A stretch of 7,655 bases of DNA from Candidatus Cloacimonadota bacterium. Its GTDB lineage: Bacteria > Cloacimonadota > Cloacimonadia > Cloacimonadales > WRIO01. Numbering within the stretch: position 1 is the first letter of the stretch; each line of letters opens with the position of its first letter. The notes beneath the pieces are model-generated. The model saw only the letters and a program-made list of their open reading frames with translations. It was not told the origin of the DNA and made no database searches. The stretch covers positions 1 to 7,655 of the forward strand of contig WRIO01000042.1 of NCBI GenBank assembly GCA_009782695.1, written 5' to 3'. Of this stretch, positions 1-5,857 are shown one piece after another. The position numbers and the translations under genes are program-made.

Positions 1-66
1 ACCCCGTCCGCTAGCGCGTCCACCCCTCCAAAATTGGATGGGAATTTAAACCCGTCCGCAGGACAC
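1..66. repeat. Composite intergenic repeat at the window edge (hairpin cassette plus GTCC-GCA-GGAC stem)
   Basis: Non-coding sequence downstream of glnS. It begins ACCCCGTC, has the palindrome CGCTAGCG at 9-16, then CCACCCCTCCA from 20 and TTGGA..GGGAATTT ending at 47. The same order (ACCCCGTC, variable palindrome, CCACCCCTCCA, TTGGA, GGAATTT) recurs at 5439-5496. At 54-64 there is a perfect stem GTCC-GCA-GGAC. The 14 bases at 53-66 are the exact reverse complement of 5278-5291. The left end of the repeat is cut by the window. No convincing rho-independent terminator for glnS is visible here. Confidence 0.6.
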
Positions 67-73
67 CATGCTA

Positions 74-97
74 TTTATAATTTATAATTTATAATTT
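74..97. repeat. 7-bp A/T tandem repeat (TTTATAA x3) overlapping the glnS stop
   Basis: TTTATAA is repeated three times at 74-80, 81-87 and 88-94, followed by a partial TTT. The glnS stop codon (TAA on the minus strand, 82-84) and its last codons (NYKL) lie inside the repeat. A similar 7-bp A/T repeat (AAATTAG, 2.4 copies) is at 5257-5274, again next to a GTCC/GGAC stem. A copy-number change here would alter the reading frame at the extreme C-terminus. Confidence 0.7.
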
Positions 98-1749
98 GAT
101 TTCAGCCCCACCACTTTATTATACACCGGCTTTTCGTTAGTGCTGTCATAATCCACGCAAAAATATCCCTGCCGTAGAAACTGAAATTTATCACCTTTTT
201 TGGCAGAAACCACAGAAGGTTCTGCTATGCAATCTTGCAGGACTGTCAGCGAGTTCGGGTTTAGGTTTGCGGTGTAGTCTTGCCCTTCTTCCACTGCCAT
301 AGGGTCGATTTTATCGAAAAGATGTTCATATAGCCTGACCTCCACATTCACAGCGTGGTCGGCTGACACCCAGTGTGAAGTCCCCTTCACTTTGCGACCG
401 TCGTTCGTCCAGCCACCTTTTGACTGCGGATCATAAGTGCAGATCAGCTGTGTGACCTTCCCTTGTGGGTCTTTGACAGCATCGACGCAAGTGACATAAT
501 ACGCATGCTTTAAGCGGACTTCTGCCCCCACTGTAAAGCGAAACCAGCCCTTTGGCGCTGTCTCCACATAGTCGTCCCTTTCGATATAAATCCTTTGACT
601 AAAAGGTATTTGCCGAGTGCCTGCTGCCTCATCTTCGGGGTTGTTCTCTGCATCTAAATATTCCACAGTATCAGCAGGATAATTCTCTATCACCACTTCG
701 AGCGGGTCAAGCACGACCATGACCCGCTGTGCCTTTTGATTTAGGTCTTCGCGCAGGCAAAATTGCAATAGCTCAAAATCGACCACTGATATAGCCTTTG
801 CCACACCTATCTTTTCGATAAACCTAACGATAGATTCAGGGGTAAAGCCTCGACGCCTCATGCCAGAAAGCGTGGGCATACGCGGGTCATCCCAGCCGTT
901 TACATGGTGATTTTCAACCAAATTACGCAGCCACCTTTTGCTCATAACTGTGTAAGTCAGATTCAAGCGGGCAAACTCTATTTGTTGGGGATGACACGGA
1001 ACGGGTAACTGGTCCAAAAACCAATCATAGAGACACCTGTGGTCCTCAAATTCGAGTGAACAGCAGCTGTGCGTGATACCCTCTAAGGCGTCCGATATGC
1101 AGTGTGTGTAGTCATACATCGGGTAAATGCACCATTTGTCGCCTGTGCGGTGGTGGTGCTCCTTTTTTATGCGGTAAATCACAGGATCACGCAGGTTCAT
1201 ATTCGGCGAAGCCATATCTATCTTTGCCCGCAGGGACTTTGCACCTTCGTCGAACTCCCCCGTCTTCATTCGCCGAAACAAATCTAAATTCTCATCTATA
1301 CTGCGGTCACGATAAGGGCTGTTTTCGCCCGGTTCTGTCAGCGTGCCTCTGGTTTGCCTCATCTGTTCTTGCGATAAATCACACACAAAAGCCTTGCCGT
1401 CCTTGATTAGCAGCTCAGCAAACTCATATAACTTGTCGTAATAATCACTTGCCCAAAATAATTTCTCTTGCCAATCAAAGCCCAACCATTTGATGTCCTC
1501 TTTGATAGCTTCGGCAAATTCGATGTCCTCTTTTTCGGGGTTTGTGTCGTCAAAACGCAAGTGCGTAACGCCCCGATAATCCCTGCCTATGCCGAAATTT
1601 ATACATATCGCCTTCGCATGACCTATATGCAAATAACCGTTTGGCTCAGGCGGAAAGCGGGTAACAACGCTTTTATGCTTTCCACTCGCTAGGTCATTGT
1701 TTATGATGTCTCTGATAAAATTTGTGATTTCTGTCTCTGTTTTTTCCAT
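82..1749 (-). CDS. glnS: Glutaminyl-tRNA synthetase (GlnRS), EC 6.1.1.18
   Basis: Cytoplasmic class I aminoacyl-tRNA synthetase that charges tRNA-Gln with glutamine using ATP. The 555-residue product matches the usual bacterial GlnRS length. The Rossmann catalytic core carries the HIGH signature at residues 41-44 (context [14 protein letters not shown]) and the KMSKR-equivalent VMSKR at 268-272, followed by the GlnRS-typical [17 protein letters not shown]. The [19 protein letters not shown] block near 225-243 is also typical of GlnRS. The C-terminal half, from about residue 340, is the anticodon-binding beta-barrel region. The ATG is preceded by AGAGGA at normal spacing, and the N-terminus aligns with the family without extension. 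No frameshift is visible and all core motifs are intact. The GlnRS-specific blocks make the closely related glutamyl enzyme unlikely. It appears to be transcribed alone. Confidence 0.97.
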   Translation of the reverse strand: MEKTETEITNFIRDIINNDLASGKHKSVVTRFPPEPNGYLHIGHAKAICINFGIGRDYRGVTHLRFDDTNPEKEDIEFAEAIKEDIKWLGFDWQEKLFWASDYYDKLYEFAELLIKDGKAFVCDLSQEQMRQTRGTLTEPGENSPYRDRSIDENLDLFRRMKTGEFDEGAKSLRAKIDMASPNMNLRDPVIYRIKKEHHHRTGDKWCIYPMYDYTHCISDALEGITHSCCSLEFEDHRCLYDWFLDQLPVPCHPQQIEFARLNLTYTVMSKRWLRNLVENHHVNGWDDPRMPTLSGMRRRGFTPESIVRFIEKIGVAKAISVVDFELLQFCLREDLNQKAQRVMVVLDPLEVVIENYPADTVEYLDAENNPEDEAAGTRQIPFSQRIYIERDDYVETAPKGWFRFTVGAEVRLKHAYYVTCVDAVKDPQGKVTQLICTYDPQSKGGWTNDGRKVKGTSHWVSADHAVNVEVRLYEHLFDKIDPMAVEEGQDYTANLNPNSLTVLQDCIAEPSVVSAKKGDKFQFLRQGYFCVDYDSTNEKPVYNKVVGLKSNYKL

Positions 1750-1823
1750 TTTTTTCCTCTGATGTATATAGAAAAAACAATAACTGTTTAAAGTTGTTAC
1801 AATATTTTGGCATTCTACTTATC

Positions 1824-1861
1824 GTAGGGAAGGATGCGTAGCGGAGAGCGTCCCGCTCTCC
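1824..1861. repeat. GTAGGGAAGG repeat start with perfect 8-bp hairpin
   Basis: GTAGGGAAGG at 1824-1833 is identical to 6373-6382, the start of the 53-bp repeat described there. It is followed at 1843-1861 by a perfect stem, GGAGAGCG and CGCTCTCC, closed by the loop TCC. The rest of this copy does not align well with the 53-bp repeat, so it is a divergent or partial relative, or shares only the leading module. It lies about 75 bp upstream of glnS. Confidence 0.5.
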
Positions 1862-1880
1862 ATATAGATGTGGCAGATGA

Positions 1881-1937
1881 ACCCACACCCCGTCAGGCAA
1901 GCCTGCCACCCCTCTCCACAGGAGCGGGGAAAAATAA
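1881..1937. repeat. Variable-hairpin repeat, copy 1
   Basis: Constant left flank ACCCACACCCCGTC, then a small hairpin CAGGC-AA-GCCTG (1894-1905), then a constant right module made of arm CCCCTCTCC (1909-1917), loop ACA and arm GGAGCGGGG (1921-1929) with one T/C mismatch, ending AAAAATAA. Copy 2 begins exactly 80 bp downstream. The hairpin between the constant parts differs between copies but stays self-complementary. Between the copies, at 1941-1951, lies another stem, GTGC-TTC-GCAC. No T-run follows the G+C arm on either strand, so it is not a standard terminator. Confidence 0.75.
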
Positions 1938-1960
1938 TGTGTGCTTCGCACGGAGGAAAA

Positions 1961-2016
1961 ACCCACACCCCGTCTGCTCCGCAGACACCCCTCTCCACAG
2001 GAGCGGGGAAAAATAA
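1961..2016. repeat. Variable-hairpin repeat, copy 2
   Basis: Same constant flanks as copy 1 (ACCCACACCCCGTC on the left; ACCCCTCTCC..GGAGCGGGG and AAAAATAA on the right), but the central hairpin is GTCTGC-TCC-GCAGAC at 1972-1986. The right module pairs 1988-1996 with 2000-2008. The two copies make a direct repeat in the gene-free stretch between glnS and the methyltransferase remnant. Confidence 0.75.
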
Positions 2017-2030
2017 GGTGTCCTACTCCC

Positions 2031-2339
2031 CTATTTTTCGCACACCACTATATATTCATAATTCATGGTAGTGGTGGTCTTACCTGCTTTGTTTGTGGGA
2101 GAATTTCTGGTGGGCATAGACTTCGATGATATCGCTCTTTCATAGGTAAACAGGTGGGTAAAACCGCTATTTTCAAATATTTCTGCGATAAATTGGTCTG
2201 TGGGCAGCTGGACATTCTTTACAGTCCTATTCCCAACCACATAAACCACTTTTCCACCTTTTCTCACACTTCTAGCTACATTATCCTGTCGGTCCTTTTC
2301 GCAGGCTCTGAGTATAGCCTTGCTTTCTGATCTTGGCAA
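2031..2339 (-). pseudogene. 3' remnant of a DNA methyltransferase (restriction-modification)
   Basis: The reading frame has 102 codons if read from a TTG at 2339, but only about the last 84 residues (from near 2285) look like a protein family. They contain SVRKGGKVVYVVGNRTVKNVQLPTD, then MPTRNSPTNKAG and TMNYEYIVVCEK. This is the C-terminal part of an S-adenosylmethionine-dependent DNA aminomethyltransferase of the kind paired with type II endonucleases. The SAM-binding FxGxG motif and the catalytic (S/D)PPY/W motif are absent, so it cannot methylate DNA. The frame closes upstream at a TAA (2358-2360). In place of the missing N-terminal part lies the start of an endonuclease gene in another frame (2281-2367), which points to an internal deletion. 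The family call is from memory of conserved blocks; that it is a broken gene is clear from its length. Confidence 0.8.
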
Positions 2340-2367
2340 ATCTTTTCCTAAATTCTTTTATTGTCAT
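2281..2367 (-). pseudogene. 5' remnant of an MvaI/BcnI-type restriction endonuclease
   Basis: An ATG at 2367 opens a 28-codon frame ending with TAA at 2281-2283. The peptide starts MTIKEFRKRFAKI and ends KQGYTQSLRKGPTG. The block GY-x-x-SLRKGPTG resembles the N-terminal region of MvaI/BcnI-family endonucleases, where it is normally followed by IG(Y/H)TLE and the catalytic core. Here it stops at GPTG, exactly where the methyltransferase C-terminal sequence begins in another frame. The upstream AGAGCAGTA is at best a weak ribosome binding site. No catalytic residues remain. The match covers only 28 residues, so confidence is moderate, but finding it joined to a methyltransferase fragment on the same strand supports it. 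Confidence 0.6.
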
Positions 2368-2391
2368 TACTGCTCTTTTAGTCTACTAAAC

Positions 2392-2425
2392 CGGGAATAT
2401 GTGCAATCTCTCACACATATTCCCG
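2392..2425 (-). terminator. Perfect 12-bp hairpin after tldE, probable terminator
   Basis: CGGGAATATGTG (2392-2403) pairs perfectly with CACATATTCCCG (2414-2425) around a 10-base loop. It starts 13 bp beyond the tldE stop codon. Read on the minus strand it is followed by GTTTAG, so the U-tract is short; the + side is followed by TTAATTATA. A second small stem, TTTAG-TCTA-CTAAA, lies at 2377-2390. The position favours transcription termination of the tldDE operon, or 3'-end protection of its mRNA. Confidence 0.6.
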
Positions 2426-2438
2426 TTAATTATACCCT

Positions 2439-3719
2439 TTAAAAAGTGGTTTTATCCACGAAGTTAAAGTTATCTATCAGGATAGGAGGCACTTTGGTGC
2501 CGCTATCTATTTGTTTTGGTTTGCCAGTGGCGAGTATCCGCATGGTGAGGTCTATAAACTGCTCATTGAAGCGGAAATTGTTCACACTGTGCTTGCATTT
2601 GCCATCCTCGAAGTAGATCACCCCGTCACGCGTCATACCTGTGAAGTCGGATGTTTTCATATCGTTTAGGCGAATATACCACAGGTTGTTTACTATCAGT
2701 CCGCGTGGCACTTTTTTCATTAGTTCCTCTTCGGAAAGCCCTTCGCCGTCTATGATCATATTATACGGTTGGCAAGGTTGCAGGTTGTTTTTGGCTGCCC
2801 AATCACGGCTGGTGGTGAGGTTTTCCAGCACTCCTGCTTTTACCCAATCTATGTCTTTATAGACTAAGGCACTGGAAAAGTGGGACGGACACAGGTCTGG
2901 GTCGGATATACTACTGCGGAAATTCAGCTTTTCGCCGAGGCATTTTTTGCCTATCAGTCCTGTAAAAGGTGTCATGCCTTGGTCAGCCATTTTCCTCTGA
3001 AAACCGAACCAGATAGCATGCATAAACAGCTGTGCCACAGCTTGCGGACGCAGTATCACCGGGATAGGTGCAAAGTCCATACTTTTCATCTCTGACAGGG
3101 CGTCAAACTGGCTTTCGATTTGCGATAGTATCTCGTCGATTTTTAGCCTGTCAAAATCGCTGTGTCCATAAGCGATATTCGTCTCGATATGCCCTGCTGC
3201 CATAGTCATAGAGATTTCCACATTTGAGCTATGCTCATATCCGACAAAGCCGTTTTTGGTGACATACATCTTGGTGTTTATTTGCTTTGACAGGATACCT
3301 GAAACCTTTGCGTTTTTCGCCTCTGCCTTGTCGATACATTTTTTGATAATCTCTATCATCTTGGCTGTGTCGAGCTTTTCCACAGAGGGGAAGTATGTTT
3401 TTCTCTCGGTGAATTTTTCGCTTTTCATAGTGGGGGAGTAGTCATCATCGGGTGAGTTGTTTTTGGCTATTTCTTCGGCTTTTTGGATACATAGTAGCAG
3501 GTTTTCCTCGTCTATTAGGGTCGTGCTGTATGTCCCCACTTTTTTATCTATCGTGCAGCGATAATGTGCCTGCCAAAAATCGCCTCCGATGTGCTGCGTA
3601 ACAGAGTTTTGGGCGAAGCGGGTATCCTGGCTTTCGCTCATAGATATCGTGATCTCATAATCGTCTGCTGCTGCGTGTTTTTGCATAAAATCTATATGTT
3701 TGCGTAATATTTCTTTCAT
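2439..3719 (-). CDS. tldE: TldE/PmbA-type subunit of the TldD/TldE metalloprotease
   Basis: A 426-residue protein of the TldD/PmbA (U62 peptidase) family, a usual length for TldE. It has no HExxxH zinc motif, as expected for the non-catalytic TldE subunit that pairs with TldD. The C-terminal part carries the family pattern PRGLIVNNLWYIRLND.. followed by DFTGMTRDGVIYFEDGK and VNNFRFNEQ. In Escherichia coli the cytoplasmic TldD/TldE heterodimer cleaves unfolded peptides, matures microcin B17 and degrades the antitoxin CcdA; the substrate here is unknown. The start ATG overlaps the tldD stop (ATGA, 3716-3719) and has a consensus AGGAGGT within the end of tldD, so the subunits are translationally coupled. 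No bacteriocin precursor or other obvious peptide substrate is visible in the window. Confidence 0.9.
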   Translation of the reverse strand: MKEILRKHIDFMQKHAAADDYEITISMSESQDTRFAQNSVTQHIGGDFWQAHYRCTIDKKVGTYSTTLIDEENLLLCIQKAEEIAKNNSPDDDYSPTMKSEKFTERKTYFPSVEKLDTAKMIEIIKKCIDKAEAKNAKVSGILSKQINTKMYVTKNGFVGYEHSSNVEISMTMAAGHIETNIAYGHSDFDRLKIDEILSQIESQFDALSEMKSMDFAPIPVILRPQAVAQLFMHAIWFGFQRKMADQGMTPFTGLIGKKCLGEKLNFRSSISDPDLCPSHFSSALVYKDIDWVKAGVLENLTTSRDWAAKNNLQPCQPYNMIIDGEGLSEEELMKKVPRGLIVNNLWYIRLNDMKTSDFTGMTRDGVIYFEDGKCKHSVNNFRFNEQFIDLTMRILATGKPKQIDSGTKVPPILIDNFNFVDKTTF

Positions 3720-5158
3720 TTGCTACCTCCTACGCGAATGTTTCTAAACCTGCTGGGTGCGGCTCCGTGTGTCATTCTGGCTGTTTGTGGGGGTTGCCCT
3801 TTACCGCAGTTTACCACGCCGAATGGCTTCCAATACCGCTCGTCACAGATAGCGTCACAGCTGTTCCAAAATTCCGGGTTACAAGAGCGATAAAGCACCT
3901 TTTTTAGCGGGCGGAAAAGCTTGCCGTTCTTTATTTCCCAGAAGTAATCGCCACCGAACTGGAAATTCACGCGGTGTTGGTCGATACTAAACGAGCCTCT
4001 GCCCTGTATATACACGCCATCTTCGGTGCTGGAAATCATGTCGGAAAGGGATAATGGTTCTTTACCCGGTAGTAGATACAGGTTTGGGATTCTATTCATA
4101 GGTTGGTCGAAGTAATAGGTCGCTCTGTTGCAACCGCGAGAGTAGTCCAAACCTATATAGGGGGCTGTGTCACGGGTTGTGCTGTATTCCTGCAAGATAC
4201 CGTCTTTGATGATATGCCATTTTTGACCGGGCACGCCGTCATCGTCAAAGCCAGCTGTTGCCAAGCCGCCTGCCAGAGTGTTGTCTCCCACAAAGTTCAC
4301 TATCGGAGAGCCGTATTGATAGTTCTTTAATTTTTCTGGTGTGGCAAAGGAAACTCCCGCATAATCAGCCTCCCAACCAAGCACTCTGTCCAGCTCTGTG
4401 GGGTGACCGACTGATTCATGCATGGTGAGCCCTAAATGTCCATGGTCAAGGATCAGCGTCCTGCGAGCCTCTTCGCCGAGGGTCTCTGCGTTTACTTTGG
4501 TGATAGCCTCTTGAGCCACAGAATTTGCAATGCTTGTAAAGTCCAGACTTTCTATCAGCTCCCAACCGGTTGCCTTACCGCCATCGTCAAAGGTTCGGCT
4601 TTGCATATCTGAGTCATTGGCAGCATAAGCAGACACCATAGGATTGACTAATACAGTGTTTATCGACAGCTCTGTGCCGAGTGTGCTGGCGAAAAGTTTT
4701 TCGTCTTTTTGGCTATAAAAATAGACGGTCGTCCGCTTGATCTTGTCATAGTTTTGCATCCGCTTCGATATATCGAGCATCAGCTGTGTTTTTTCCTTTA
4801 TCGGCACACTAAATGGGTCTTTTTTTAGGGGGGTATTATAGCTGGCGATATAGCTTTTTTCGCTTGCCAGCCTTATGCCTTCGCCTTTTGCTAGTTGGGA
4901 CGAATATTTGGCTATTTCAAACGCTCTTTTCACCGTTTTTAGCACAGCCTCATCCGTAAAAACATTACTGTGCGCAAAGCCCCAAGCCCCGTTTTTTAGC
5001 ACCCTGATGCCATAGCCGTAAACCACTGCCTGCATATTTTCTTTAAAGTTCGTGTCCTCTAAATAGATATGCTCTTCGGTGGTCTTTTGTATCCTGATAT
5101 CTGCATAATCGGCACCCAGCTTTATTGCCTCGTCGATAGCAATCCTTAGATATCTCAT
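3716..5158 (-). CDS. tldD: TldD-type zinc metalloprotease, catalytic subunit
   Basis: A 480-residue catalytic subunit of the TldD/TldE protease. The zinc site HExxxH is present as HESVGH at residues 247-252 (context HLGLTMHESVGHPTELD). A further conserved Cys lies in NCGKGQPPQ at 451, matching the Cys that contributes to the metal site in E. coli TldD. The extreme C-terminus HGAAPSRFRNIRVGG is typical of the family. The N-terminal 200 residues form the DNA-gyrase-modulator-like fold (ADYADIRIQ.., YGYGIRVLKNGAWGFA). Length and motifs are normal, so it should be active. The ATG is preceded by AGAGGT about six bases upstream. It is the first gene of a two-gene operon with tldE, overlapping by four bases. 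A TTGACA -35-like box lies upstream at 5247-5252. Confidence 0.93.
   Translation of the reverse strand: MRYLRIAIDEAIKLGADYADIRIQKTTEEHIYLEDTNFKENMQAVVYGYGIRVLKNGAWGFAHSNVFTDEAVLKTVKRAFEIAKYSSQLAKGEGIRLASEKSYIASYNTPLKKDPFSVPIKEKTQLMLDISKRMQNYDKIKRTTVYFYSQKDEKLFASTLGTELSINTVLVNPMVSAYAANDSDMQSRTFDDGGKATGWELIESLDFTSIANSVAQEAITKVNAETLGEEARRTLILDHGHLGLTMHESVGHPTELDRVLGWEADYAGVSFATPEKLKNYQYGSPIVNFVGDNTLAGGLATAGFDDDGVPGQKWHIIKDGILQEYSTTRDTAPYIGLDYSRGCNRATYYFDQPMNRIPNLYLLPGKEPLSLSDMISSTEDGVYIQGRGSFSIDQHRVNFQFGGDYFWEIKNGKLFRPLKKVLYRSCNPEFWNSCDAICDERYWKPFGVVNCGKGQPPQTARMTHGAAPSRFRNIRVGGSK
3725..3731 (-). promoter_or_regulatory. Consensus Shine-Dalgarno site for tldE inside tldD
   Basis: AGGAGGT on the minus strand, five bases before the tldE ATG and within the last codons of tldD (the GlyGly of RVGGSK). 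It fixes the tldE start and supports coupled translation of the two protease subunits. It also shows that the host uses strong anti-SD pairing. Confidence 0.85.
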
Positions 5159-5223
5159 AAGTACCTCTTGTTTGTGTTATTTCGCTGAAAATAGCCCTTT
5201 TATGACCTTTTTCAACTGTTTAC

Positions 5224-5252
5224 TAAATAAAAAAAAGAGGGTTTTATGTCAA
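5224..5252 (-). promoter_or_regulatory. Candidate sigma-70-type promoter of tldDE
   Basis: On the minus strand a perfect -35 TTGACA (5247-5252) is followed after exactly 17 bases by TATTTA (5224-5229) as a weak -10. This places the promoter about 65 bp upstream of the tldD ATG. The spacer contains a run of eight T. The -10 match is poor (three of six), so the call rests on the -35 box, spacing and position. Confidence 0.45.
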
Positions 5253-5256
5253 GATT

Positions 5257-5274
5257 AAATTAGAAATTAGAAAT
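5257..5274. repeat. 7-bp A/T tandem repeat (AAATTAG x2.4)
   Basis: AAATTAG occurs at 5257-5263 and 5264-5270, then AAAT. It is followed a few bases later by GTGTCCTGCGGACG (5278-5291), the reverse complement of 53-66. The window edge has the same pairing of modules, a 7-bp A/T repeat beside this GTCC/GGAC stem, in the opposite orientation. Confidence 0.55.
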
Positions 5275-5279
5275 ATTGT

Positions 5280-5369
5280 GTCCTGCGGACGATGAAAGCG
5301 CTTCGTGTAGTTGAGGCACGCAAGCGTGCGTTGAGGACAAACTTCGTTTGTCGTTGAAGAGCTTCGCTC
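5280..5369. repeat. Array of short hairpins separated by GTTGAG/GTTGAA
   Basis: Stems in order: GTCC-TGC-GGAC (5280-5290); a weak GAA/TTC stem around the palindrome AAGCGCTT (5296-5303); GCACGC-AA-GCGTGC (5316-5329); GACAAAC-TTC-GTTTGTC (5336-5352); GAGC-TTC-GCTC (5359-5369). The last three are each preceded directly by GTTGAG (5310-5315), GTTGAG (5330-5335) and GTTGAA (5353-5358). Units are 20, 23 and 17 bp. Stem sequences are unrelated to each other but perfectly paired. This is not CRISPR: the constant part is only six bases and the variable part is palindromic. A minus-strand frame across this stretch has no credible protein character. Confidence 0.7.
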
Positions 5370-5401
5370 GAAGAGGGTTGTGATAAACACATCCTTCACA
5401 T

Positions 5402-5414
5402 TCTGCGAAGCAGA
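5402..5414. repeat. Short hairpin TCTGC-GAA-GCAGA
   Basis: A perfect 5-bp stem with a GAA loop, in sequence with no coding potential. The stem sequence is nearly that of the hairpin in the repeat copy at 1972-1986 (TCTGC/GCAGA), but the loop is GAA instead of TCC. Confidence 0.5.
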
Positions 5415-5438
5415 CATATCATTCACATCGTCAAAACC

Positions 5439-5496
5439 ACCCCGTCATTTTTCCGCAAGCTTAAAAATGCCACCCCTCCACATTGGAGTGGAATTT
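5439..5496. repeat. ACCCCGTC / CCACCCCTCC variable-hairpin repeat
   Basis: ACCCCGTC at 5439-5446, then a 7-bp stem CATTTTT (5446-5452) with AAAAATG (5463-5469), then CCACCCCTCCA, a CTCCA-CAT-TGGAG stem (5476-5488) and GTGGAATTT. The constant parts match 1-47 closely and the copies at 1881-2016 more loosely (ACCCCGTC, then ACCCCTCC). The hairpin between the constant parts is different in every copy. Confidence 0.6.
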
Positions 5497-5498
5497 CT

Positions 5499-5525
5499 GG
5501 ATTCTTCGCTACGCTCTGAATGACG
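5499..5525. repeat. GGATTCTTCGCTACGC..TGAATGACGG repeat motif
   Basis: Imperfect inverted repeat with outer arms ATTC and GAAT (5501-5521) and inner CG/GC pairs around CTACG. From memory it resembles a short dispersed motif (CATTC-AGAGCG..CGAAGAATCC on the other strand) common between genes in many bacterial assemblies. No function is assigned. Confidence 0.4.
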
Positions 5526-5556
5526 GCGGGGGGTTGTGGACAGGGTGGTTAAGTCC

Positions 5557-5609
5557 GTAGTGACGGTAACCCCTTGCCTTCTGCTATATTTGTCCGAAGG
5601 ACACCGCCC
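5557..5609 (+). repeat. 53-bp dispersed repeat, copy A
   Basis: Aligns without gaps to 6373-6425 over 53 bases, with 39 identities counted by hand (about 74%). Shared landmarks are GTAG at the start, AACCC, TTGCCTTC in the middle, GTCC..GG and ACCGC at the end. It ends with the perfect stem TGTCC-GAA-GGACA (5591-5603). It is followed at once by another stem, TATCCC-GAA-GGGATA (5612-5626). Strand is given only relative to copy B, which has the same orientation. Confidence 0.65.
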
Positions 5610-5624
5610 TCTATCCCGAAGGGA

Positions 5625-5752
5625 TAATAGCTTAATAGCAATGAAGATCTAAAAGAAAAATACACCCCGAAGGGGTGTGACAGAAGTCAAGTGTTGTTTC
5701 ACCCCTTCGGGGTGAGGTCATCGTGTTTGGGTTGCGAGCTATTAAGCTAATA
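5625..5752. mobile_element. 128-bp element with 15-bp terminal inverted repeats (MITE-like or structured RNA)
   Basis: TAATAGCTTAATAGC (5625-5639) is the reverse complement, with one mismatch, of the 15 bases at 5738-5752. Inside are two hairpins, ACACCCC-GAA-GGGGTGT (5662-5678) and CACCCC-TTC-GGGGTG (5700-5714). Their 15-base cores are exact reverse complements of each other, so they can fold locally or pair with each other. Just outside are stems at 5612-5626 and 5750-5767. There is no open reading frame and no clear target-site duplication, so a folded non-coding RNA or a non-autonomous element fits equally well. Confidence 0.45.
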
Positions 5753-5786
5753 CCACATTCGTGGTATATTTTGTGTGCTACGCACA
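5750..5786 (+). repeat. Two adjacent hairpins, first terminator-like
   Basis: ATACCAC-ATTC-GTGGTAT (5750-5767), a perfect 7-bp stem, is followed by ATTTTGTG, a weak T-rich tail on the plus strand. Next comes TGTGC-TAC-GCACA (5774-5786). They lie about 70 to 110 bp beyond the end of the minus-strand secreted-protein gene. The first could terminate a plus-strand transcript of the preceding element, but the T-tract is poor. Confidence 0.4.
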
Positions 5787-5857
5787 GAAATATAAATATG
5801 GAGAGCCGATGATTGCCAGAAATTTCTTTAAAAAGATAAAAAATGTATTGCAGAACT

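Noticed and set aside
1102..1692. Plus-strand open frames inside glnS (1102-1287, 1104-1406, 1468-1692)
   Set aside because: Antisense to an intact, motif-complete glnS; they have no ribosome binding site and no protein-like character.
1765..1770. TATATA as a -10 box for glnS
   Set aside because: It lies only 15 bases before the ATG, so transcription would start in or after the ribosome binding site.
1694..1966. Minus-strand 90-codon frame covering the repeat region and the glnS start
   Set aside because: It overlaps the glnS 5' end in another frame and its sequence is mostly translated repeat.
1834..2129. Three plus-strand frames of 60-67 codons across the variable-hairpin repeats
   Set aside because: Their similar peptides come from the DNA repeat itself (for example PSPQERGK), not from gene duplication.
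5280..5369. CRISPR array
   Set aside because: The constant part is only six bases, the variable parts are palindromes of 11-17 bases, and no cas genes are present.
5244..5426. Minus-strand 60-codon frame across the hairpin array
   Set aside because: It is built from the palindromic units, covers the tldD -35 region and lacks a ribosome binding site.
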